DNA of 24,556 nt from a virus, in IMG/VR virus record IMGVR_UViG_3300033153_007777, positions 1 through 24,556 of that record; one strand, 5' to 3'. Shown here one piece after another: positions 1-3,790 of this stretch; positions within the stretch are counted from its first letter, which is position 1, and each line of letters begins with the position of its first letter. The translations under genes were made by a program, and so were the position numbers. A model generated the notes under the pieces. The model ran no database searches. It was not told the origin of the DNA and worked only from the letters and a program-made list of their open reading frames with translations.

Positions 1-251
1 CGTTGGTATGAAACGAGATGTGACAACCACACCATACATATTGTGGTATGGCCCAGCGGCATCACAACATATGGTATGCTCCTAGATACGTGGCGTTAGA
101 AGAATTGGTCAATGAGTGACCGAACCTTCTATCATTACTCCAAAGGCTGTCATTACCTCAAGGGGTGACAAACGCTCGCGTTGCTCACACAGGTGTGTAG
201 GCCAAGATCAAAATGAATGACGCAACAATATCGGTTGTTGTCATAACCCGT
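1..251. other. Non-coding left edge with short dyads
   Basis: I see no credible gene here. The window opens in the middle of a copy of the 21-bp dyad described below (CGTTGGTATGA at 1-11). An imperfect hairpin lies at about 100-130 (arms AGAAGAATTGGTC and GACCGAACCTTCT, 10 of 13 positions paired). It ends in the 12-mer ACCGAACCTTCT (119-130), which recurs exactly at 3240-3251 in the leader of the late operon. A weaker dyad with TGTCA/TGACA ends follows near 150-171. GAATGACGCAACA (215-227) begins the block shared with the P2 promoter. Confidence 0.5.
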
Positions 252-272
252 GTCATATCAATGGGTTATGGC
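252..272. promoter_or_regulatory. Dyad operator-like site upstream of P1
   Basis: GTCATA, nine bases (TCAATGGGT), then TATGGC. This is a copy of the 21-bp GTCATA-N9-TATGAC family found repeatedly in the non-coding left part of the window. It ends one base before the -35 box of P1. A larger inverted repeat, CATAACCC...GGGTTATG (242-270), overlaps it. The position suits either a repressor that blocks polymerase or an activator that contacts it at -35. The dyad is seen directly; the binding protein is inferred and no gene for it is visible. Confidence 0.6.
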
Positions 273-273
273 C

Positions 274-302
274 TTGACTTACGCCATCATGGCGTGTAAT
301 AT
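274..302 (+). promoter_or_regulatory. Promoter P1, sigma70-like
   Basis: TTGACT (274-279), a 17-base spacer, and TAATAT (297-302): a near-consensus sigma70/SigA-type promoter. The expected start is near 309, about 45 bases before the ATG at 356. The spacer carries a perfect palindrome, ACGCCAT-C-ATGGCGT (281-295), and a further dyad abuts the -35 box. This looks like a tightly regulated promoter. About 88 bp ending at its -10 box resemble the P2 promoter at 3120-3208. Confidence 0.75.
281..295. promoter_or_regulatory. 15-bp palindrome in the P1 spacer
   Basis: ACGCCAT-C-ATGGCGT is a perfect 7+1+7 inverted repeat lying exactly between the -35 and -10 boxes of P1. P2 does not have it. Spacer palindromes are a classic place for repressor binding. 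A 7-bp stem could also form in DNA, but it lies upstream of the start site and would not be in the RNA. The regulator is unknown. Confidence 0.6.
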
Positions 303-355
303 ACATATGATACGTGATACGTGATAGTGGTATTTGGCGAAGTAGGAGGTGTGAC

Positions 356-517
356 ATGGAGCTGTTGAAGCTGAAGTGTGTGCGGTGTGGGCATGTGTGG
401 ATTCCTCGAGTGGTTGACGTGAAGAAATGTCCGAAGTGCAGCTCTCGAGACTGGAATGGAGCGTATGTTAGGAAGGTGCTCGCAGATATGAGAAAGGCTG
501 GTGAGAGAGATGCCTGA
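356..517 (+). CDS. Small zinc-ribbon protein (53 aa)
   Basis: A 53-residue protein with two CxxC knuckles, CVRCG (about residues 8-12) and CPKCS (about 28-32), separated by a short Trp/Pro-containing segment, followed by a basic helix-like tail. The arrangement is a rubredoxin-like or zinc-ribbon fold that should bind one zinc ion. Similar stand-alone ribbons are common in phage and accessory regions, often without known function. The start at 356 is chosen because AGGAGGT (344-350) sits five bases upstream; an in-frame ATG at 314 has no such site and lies almost on the transcription start of P1. It is the first gene after P1, and its end overlaps the next gene, so the two are probably co-translated. 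A role in nucleic-acid binding is inference. Confidence 0.7.
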   Translation: MELLKLKCVRCGHVWIPRVVDVKKCPKCSSRDWNGAYVRKVLADMRKAGERDA

Positions 518-929
518 GAAAGGGTTGAGTAAACAATTCTTGGCGTGGCGAGCGAACCGTGATCGAAGTGGCACTCCGTGGAGAGGTGCTAAGAAGCAAT
601 GTAAGACTGGAGAATGTCGTGCGTGTTATGTCAGGCGGCGTCAGGCGGATAAACATAGACATCGTGCTAACAAACAGGTCCAACGTGCTGTGGAGCGTGG
701 TGAGTTGGTCCGTGGGAAGTGTGAGGAGTGTGGAACAGATGTTGGCGTGCACTTTCATCACAATGACTATAGTCACCCTCTTATTGTGATGCAACTCTGC
801 CCCCGTTGTCATAAGCAGGTGCATAAGGAGCGTACTATCAAAGCCAAGTGCCCTGAGTGTGGTAAGATGTATGATAAGATGACGCTGAGAGGTGCGGTTA
901 GTAAGTGTCCCTGGGATGTATTGTCATAA
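510..929 (+). CDS. HNH-like zinc-binding protein, putative endonuclease
   Basis: About 139 residues. The N-terminal half is very basic and contains CKTGECRACY and a long Arg/Lys helix. The middle has CEECG, then HFHHNDYSHPL and LCPRCHKQVH. This fits the small phage HNH family pattern of CxxCG...HHxDYxxPLxVxxLCxxCHxxxH. It is followed by another CPECG knuckle. HNH enzymes use a beta-beta-alpha metal fold to cut DNA; the HH pair and the final CH...H are the expected metal and catalytic positions. HNH proteins near terminase genes assist DNA packaging in some cos phages such as HK97, but here about 2.3 kb intervenes. A GTG at 501 is an alternative start; ATG 510 has GGTGAG a few bases upstream. 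The gene overlaps the preceding zinc-ribbon gene. The TAA stop lies inside the first TAACTCCAATGAT repeat. Confidence 0.65.
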   Translation: MPEKGLSKQFLAWRANRDRSGTPWRGAKKQCKTGECRACYVRRRQADKHRHRANKQVQRAVERGELVRGKCEECGTDVGVHFHHNDYSHPLIVMQLCPRCHKQVHKERTIKAKCPECGKMYDKMTLRGAVSKCPWDVLS

Positions 930-1058
930 CTCCAATGATGGTATGATGTTATGTGAATGTCTCCATAGGTTCATAATCCCATGATCTCATAACTCCAATG
1001 ATATCAACGGGTTACGTTGGATGGGGTGTTGACGTGTCTACAGCGTAACTCCAATGAT
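927..1058. repeat. Three copies of TAACTCCAATGAT
   Basis: Exact 13-base copies lie at 927-939, 990-1002 and 1046-1058, spaced 63 and 56 bases apart. Each is preceded by CA or CG, so it resembles the TAACCC half of the larger dyad family. TGTCTCCAT occurs at 958-966 and 1078-1086, with a near copy at 1151-1160, so the two motifs partly alternate. The second copy runs into ATATCAACGGGTTACG, which is the reverse-strand form of the dyad half-site. The first copy contains the stop codon of the HNH-like gene. Confidence 0.75.
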
Positions 1059-1089
1059 GGCATGGACATATGACAAATGTCTCCATCAT

Positions 1090-1115
1090 GTAGACACATG
1101 GCCCCATGTGTCCAC
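1090..1115. repeat. 26-bp palindrome of the GTRGACACATGG family
   Basis: GTAGACACATGG (1090-1101), two bases, then CCATGTGTCCAC (1104-1115). The 12-bp arms have one mismatch. Further single arms of the same family occur at 1034-1041, 1163-1172, 1343-1352 and 1474-1481, and another paired copy lies at 1400-1425. The repeated palindrome in non-coding DNA fits a protein-binding site distinct from the TATGAC dyads. Confidence 0.7.
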
Positions 1116-1355
1116 GGCATAACCCGTGTCATACCATACTGTTCTGACAAATGTCTCCAATCATGTGTCCACGGGCCATGCCCCCAGATGGCTTCTTGTC
1201 AAGATGCTTTCTAAAACCATAGTGTTGTAAAAAAAAAAAAAAATACTAACAAAACACTAACATTTTCACTTAACACGCTAAGTCGTTTCATATCAATGAC
1301 TTATGACAATGATAATTAGATACATCTAAACGGGCATACCCCGTGGACACATAAT

Positions 1356-1482
1356 CGGAGACAATTATCATAACCCGTTGATATAACACGATTTGCGTTG
1401 TAGACACATGACCGCATGTGTCCACATTGCGGAGACAATCAATGTAACCCGTTGGTATGACATGATTTGCATTGTAGACACC
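1356..1482. repeat. Tandem composite repeat, 74-bp period
   Basis: Segments 1356-1408 and 1430-1482 align over 53 bases with about 44 identities. Each unit holds, in order, CGGAGACAAT, the TAACCCGTTG dyad core, GATTTGC, and GTAGACAC. The three motif families therefore occur together in one ordered module that has been duplicated. The first copy is followed by the completing arm of the GTAGACACATG palindrome (1400-1425). The second has lost it and runs instead into the perfect dyad at 1493-1513. Confidence 0.7.
1400..1425. repeat. Second GTAGACACATG/CATGTGTCCAC palindrome
   Basis: GTAGACACATG (1400-1410), four bases, CATGTGTCCAC (1415-1425). It is the same inverted repeat as at 1090-1115, with the same single mismatch position but a longer centre. 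It sits inside the tandem composite repeat. Confidence 0.7.
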
Positions 1483-1546
1483 TCGGAAGCGTGTCATATC
1501 AACGACTTATGACAACATAACCCACTATCATCATCTCATCTAGATG

Positions 1547-1569
1547 TGTTAGTGTTACTGACACTAACA
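1547..1569. repeat. Hairpin, 9-bp stem
   Basis: TGTTAGTGT, loop TACTG, ACACTAACA: a perfect 9-bp stem. No T-run follows on either strand, so it is not a standard intrinsic terminator. ACACTAACAT also occurs at 1254-1263 just after the A15 run. Confidence 0.6.
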
Positions 1570-1586
1570 TCGTCAGTGGCGATAGG

Positions 1587-1665
1587 TTTCCTTTCTCCAT
1601 ACCCTATTGTATGTCCTTCAGGGGTGCACCCGAGTAGCTTTTCCTTTTCTCGTCCCCTATTGTAT
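1587..1665. repeat. Pyrimidine-rich direct repeat pair
   Basis: Segments 1587-1612 and 1640-1665 (26 bases each, 53 apart) agree at about 21 positions and share TTTCCTTT at the start and CCCTATTGTAT at the end. Between them lies the perfect 10-bp palindrome GGGTGCACCC (1622-1631). On the minus strand the shared end reads ATACAATAGGG. No function can be assigned. Confidence 0.55.
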
Positions 1666-1747
1666 CACTGTCATCATGGCGCGGAAGTACCGATCCCCAA
1701 GATGTGGTGTGTCCCAAATTGGAGCACCCCACCTGTGGTATGTCACA

Positions 1748-1772
1748 TAACTCGTGTCATAACCACGAGTTA
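1748..1772. repeat. Perfect 9-bp inverted repeat
   Basis: TAACTCGTG, seven bases (TCATAAC), CACGAGTTA. The arms pair perfectly. The motif is related to the TAACCCGTG half-sites of the dyad family, here arranged head to head. CACGAGTTAC also occurs as a single half-site at about 2952-2961, on the far side of the moron-like cassette. Confidence 0.65.
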
Positions 1773-1897
1773 CATCGAGTGCCGGAAACTCCAGCACGTC
1801 GCAAATCATGTGCCAAAATCGACGAGAAATATCATGCCAACGAAATTGTGTCGCATCTCGATACACGACAACGGGTTACGCTGGAATCGACATGTTA

Positions 1898-1924
1898 TGT
1901 GTCGTAACCCGTTGATATGACACA
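1898..1924. repeat. Dyad site with extended arms
   Basis: This copy of the 21-bp dyad (GTCGTA, ACCCGTTGA, TATGAC at 1901-1921) is extended by outer symmetric bases, giving TGTGTC...GACACA over 27 bp. A reverse-oriented half-site, ACGGGTTACG, lies about 30 bases upstream (1871-1880). It is the last well-formed copy before the small cassette promoter, about 150 bases away. Confidence 0.65.
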
Positions 1925-2052
1925 TCATCACGTCATGTCAACGAAACCCCATGACATGACATGAGTTCGGACAAATGTAAAAATGTAACCCCGCTCGTAA
2001 AATAAAATCCCAGAACTAAGTCCATATGTGGAAATGGGTTATGAAAAGGCAT

Positions 2053-2080
2053 TTGTTGGGGAAAAAATATGTGGTATAAT
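2053..2080 (+). promoter_or_regulatory. Extended -10 promoter of the small cassette
   Basis: TGGTATAAT (2072-2080) is a perfect extended -10 element (TGnTATAAT). The -35 region is weak: TTGTTG at 2053-2058 with a 16-base spacer, matching consensus only in its first three bases. Extended -10 promoters tolerate this. The start is expected near 2087, exactly where a perfect hairpin begins. It should drive the two genes at 2135 and 2378. Confidence 0.75.
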
Positions 2081-2086
2081 ACACAT

Positions 2087-2104
2087 GTCGGGCCGAAACC
2101 CGAC
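2087..2104 (+). promoter_or_regulatory. Leader hairpin at the transcript 5' end
   Basis: GTCGGG, loop CCGAAA, CCCGAC: a perfect 6-bp GC-rich stem beginning about where transcription should start. It could protect the 5' end of the mRNA from decay, or act as a repressor site over the +1 region. It leaves the ribosome binding site at 2118-2129 free. Confidence 0.6.
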
Positions 2105-2134
2105 GTGAATGATGTGGAAAGGAGGTGATGAAAC

Positions 2135-2332
2135 GTGTTACACCGATGGCCGTTGGCTGTGTTGACATGCCCATCGTGCAATGGCATGTCGGACGCAATC
2201 ATCATGTGTCCGTGCGAGGGGACAACGTTGCACGTCCATGATGATTGCGGTGCGGTAAACGTGCGAACGATCACGTTGACCGATGCCCAACGTGATGTGT
2301 TGCGCGAGTTGTTTGGATATGATGTGACATGA
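2135..2332 (+). CDS. Small cysteine-containing protein (65 aa), unknown
   Basis: A 65-residue protein starting at GTG 2135, directly after AAAGGAGGTGAT (2118-2129). That is a near-complete complement of the 16S rRNA 3' end and implies very strong initiation. CPSC at about residues 12-15, then CPC and a later His/Cys cluster (HVHDDCG), suggest a small metal-binding knuckle. The C-terminal third (LTDAQRDVLRELFGYD) looks helical and amphipathic. It is the first gene of a two-gene cassette with its own promoter and terminator. I do not recognise a family. A small regulatory or anti-defence protein is conceivable for this position but is not shown by the sequence. Confidence 0.65.
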   Translation: MLHRWPLAVLTCPSCNGMSDAIIMCPCEGTTLHVHDDCGAVNVRTITLTDAQRDVLRELFGYDVT

Positions 2333-2377
2333 TGTGACGTATCAACCGCAACAAATGGACGGGAGATCGGACGAACA

Positions 2378-2881
2378 ATGGACGCGAAATACGTAAAAAC
2401 GATCACGGGAACGGGCGCGGATGTAAAATCTCGCCAGAAGGACGCAGACGCACGGGCAAAAAAATGGATCGCCGATGCGCCGGACGGCGTGATCCGTGTT
2501 ATGGCCCGGACGCAACCGCACAATGGGACAACCGCTCTCGGTGAGGTGGTCGAATCCACGATTACCGATGATGAGCTCCGCACACATGCGCGGAAAAACA
2601 TCGTGATACACGTCCAGGGGATTGCGCGTGTCGGAGCCGGATGGCGAACGGAATCCGCCGGAGCCGCCAATACGCGATTGGTTGCGGCCATGGCCGATAC
2701 CGCCGGTGTGTCGGTTGCCGCGTTCATGGCCATGACGTCAGAAGAACGCGCCGCCGCATACGCGGCTGGTATCGCCGCACGTGCCAAATCGGTTCCGGCA
2801 ACCGCCGACGATATCACGGTCATTGCGGATGTGGCCGCCGCCGAACGGCCGAAAAACAAACGGTCGAAAAACAAAAAGTAA
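2378..2881 (+). CDS. Hypothetical protein of the moron-like cassette (167 aa)
   Basis: 167 residues, Ala-rich and mostly helical by appearance. It has a charged N-terminal third, a middle containing ITDDELRTHARKNIVIHV, an Ala-rich helical part (about residues 90-150), and a lysine-rich tail built from a 15-base tandem repeat (PKNKRSKNKK). The tail could bind nucleic acid or act as a flexible basic arm. There are no membrane segments or signal peptide. The ATG at 2378 has a modest site, GGGAG (2361-2365), 12 bases upstream. The gene is visibly richer in GC than the late genes and favours CGN arginine codons where the late genes often use AGG/AGA. This supports recent acquisition. No family is recognised. 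Confidence 0.65.
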   Translation: MDAKYVKTITGTGADVKSRQKDADARAKKWIADAPDGVIRVMARTQPHNGTTALGEVVESTITDDELRTHARKNIVIHVQGIARVGAGWRTESAGAANTRLVAAMADTAGVSVAAFMAMTSEERAAAYAAGIAARAKSVPATADDITVIADVAAAERPKNKRSKNKK

Positions 2882-2891
2882 TCGTACTCGG

Positions 2892-2926
2892 AAACCCCAC
2901 GTGAACCCCGTCCCACGTGGGGTTTT
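2892..2926 (+). terminator. Intrinsic terminator of the small cassette
   Basis: AAACCCCACGTG (2892-2903), a 10-base loop, CACGTGGGGTTT (2914-2925), with the T-run continuing to 2926. The 12-bp stem is perfect and lies 11 bases after the stop of the 167-residue gene. The U-run is short, but the A/T stem base compensates. It closes the cassette and, being nearly symmetric (AAAC...GTTT), may also work on the other strand. Confidence 0.8.
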
Positions 2927-2929
2927 CCA

Positions 2930-3119
2930 TTGTCATAACATCATATAGTAGCACGAGTTACGGCGAACGGCAAGCGGTGTCCCCTAACGGGGACGGACGC
3001 AAGTTGAAATAACGGCTATTATGTATAATAAAGACGTGCGTAACCTCTCTAAAAATTTCTCTGCGATTTTTTCATATTGTCCCAAGATGGAACACCTCCA
3101 TCTGTCTTCAGACCAATGT
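2930..3119. other. Non-coding spacer between cassette terminator and P2
   Basis: No gene seen. It contains a perfect hairpin, GTCCCC-TAAC-GGGGAC (2979-2994), a TATAAT box (3024-3029) without a well-spaced -35 box, an AT-rich stretch with six T after GCGA (about 3062-3072), and a 7-bp hairpin AGATGGA-ACACC-TCCATCT (3085-3103). A CACGAGTTAC half-site (about 2952-2961) links it to the repeat region upstream of the cassette. Confidence 0.5.
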
Positions 3120-3179
3120 GAGTGACGCAACATTTTTTATTTTTCCCGTAACCCGTGTCGTGTCATGGGTTTGTGGAGC

Positions 3180-3208
3180 TTGACTTGCACCGTGTTTCGA
3201 TGTAAAAT
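3180..3208 (+). promoter_or_regulatory. Promoter P2 of the late operon
   Basis: TTGACT (3180-3185), a 17-base spacer, TAAAAT (3203-3208). The upstream sequence from 3120 repeats the P1 block: GAGTGACGCAACA, then GTAACCCGTGTC, then ATGGGTT, then the -35 box, with the spacing conserved to within one base. The dyad next to -35 is more degenerate than in P1, and the spacer palindrome is absent. It reads into the small terminase gene and, with no clear terminator seen afterwards, probably through the whole structural operon. The leader contains ACCGAACCTTCT (3240-3251), also present at 119-130. Confidence 0.75.
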
Positions 3209-3268
3209 ATATATGACGTCGAGGGTGTAAGGCGACGTAACCGAACCTTCTTCTGTGGAGCATCTATC

Positions 3269-3790
3269 GTGCAAGAGCCGAGAGTACATGCCATCCTACG
3301 CGCAGACCTCAAAGGGCTACCAGACAGTTATATTATGGAGAAGATGGACATATCCCCTGGCATTCTGCAGCGCGTTCGATCTTCCGAGTTGTACCGAGAG
3401 CGCTTTACTGCCCTTCAAGCACGGGCCGATGAGCAAGCTCTGGATAAAGTGCGTGATGCTGATGATCCCGTGATGGAAGTGTTACAGGAAGCAGCTATCA
3501 ATGCAGCCAACAAGAATGTAGCACTACTCGCGTCGGCTACGGAGAAGGTAGCGCAGGCGAGTGCATGGGATATTCTCGACAGGACAGGATACCCGAAAGC
3601 GACGAGAGCTGAGACAACGCAGAAGACAGTCGTGACGGTGGATGAAGCAACGCTCAGAGCATTGGGAGAAGTGCTTGAGCCGCCTGCCATCTCTGATGAT
3701 GAGCCGTGTGACGTGGAGACAGATGGCGCTGAGGAGTTAGAGCCACCGGACGGTGTTGAGGTGGAGGAAAATGGGCCACCTTCCGTTTGA
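3269..3790 (+). CDS. terS: Terminase small subunit (putative)
   Basis: 173 residues, directly upstream of and overlapping the large terminase. The N-terminus (about residues 5-45) reads as a helix-turn-helix region (LKGLPDSYIMEKMDISPGILQ) followed by SELYRERFTALQ, a common form in phage small terminases that bind the packaging start site. The middle (about 55-105) is helical and suits ring oligomerisation. The last 50 residues are acidic and Pro/Glu-rich, possibly a flexible contact for the large subunit. The start is GTG 3269, with GGAG (3257-3260) eight bases upstream. It is the first gene after P2. The family assignment rests on position and the N-terminal pattern. Confidence 0.75.
   Translation: MQEPRVHAILRADLKGLPDSYIMEKMDISPGILQRVRSSELYRERFTALQARADEQALDKVRDADDPVMEVLQEAAINAANKNVALLASATEKVAQASAWDILDRTGYPKATRAETTQKTVVTVDEATLRALGEVLEPPAISDDEPCDVETDGAEELEPPDGVEVEENGPPSV

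Larger units (their letters stand above)
1287..1513. repeat. Four 21-bp dyad sites, GTCATA-N9-TATGAC family
   Basis: Copies lie at 1287-1307 (TTCATA...TATGAC), 1367-1387 (ATCATA...TATAAC), 1441-1461 (left arm degenerate, right arm TATGAC) and 1493-1513 (GTCATA...TATGAC, perfect arms). The nine-base core is ACCCGTTGR in one orientation or TCAAYGACT/TCAATGGGT in the other. The spacings of 80, 74 and 52 bases are irregular and there are no spacer units of constant length, so this is not a CRISPR array. Phages such as SP-beta and L5 carry dispersed repressor sites of this general kind. Confidence 0.7.
930..2050. other. 1.1-kb repeat-rich non-coding region
   Basis: I found no gene with a ribosome binding site, recognisable product or coding-like composition. 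What the region holds is a dense set of short repeats and dyads: three TAACTCCAATGAT, several GACAAATGTCTCCA, about six GTRGACACATG-type elements (two paired as palindromes), five well-formed or partly degenerate GTCATA-N9-TATGAC sites, an A15 run (1229-1243), a 9-bp hairpin (1547-1569), a TAACTCGTG/CACGAGTTA dyad (1748-1772), and two pyrimidine-rich direct repeats (1587-1612, 1640-1665). Such density suggests a control, replication, partition or packaging site. Which of these it is cannot be told from the sequence. Confidence 0.6.

Noticed and set aside
1546-1920. Plus-strand open frame of 124 codons in the repeat region
   Set aside because: It crosses the hairpin at 1547-1569, the direct repeats and a dyad site, has no ribosome binding site, and its product (Cys/His/Pro-rich, no pattern) is not gene-like.
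930-1930. CRISPR array
   Set aside because: The repeats are short, partly palindromic and imperfect, with irregular spacing and no constant-length unique spacers. No cas genes are present.
1933-2916. Long minus-strand open frame (327 codons) across the cassette
   Set aside because: It runs antisense through the promoter, leader hairpin, ribosome site and both cassette genes. It has no ribosome site or recognisable domain. Long antisense frames are expected opposite GC-rich genes.
3004-3029. Promoter TTGAAA ... TATAAT upstream of P2
   Set aside because: The spacer is only 14 bases and no extended -10 TGn is correctly placed. P2, with a 17-base spacer and a conserved upstream block, is the better choice.
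1-3268. tRNA or other known structured RNA in the non-coding left arm
   Set aside because: I looked for the GGTTCGA T-arm pattern with a matching acceptor stem on both strands and for well-known ribozyme cores and found none. The hairpins seen are simple stems.
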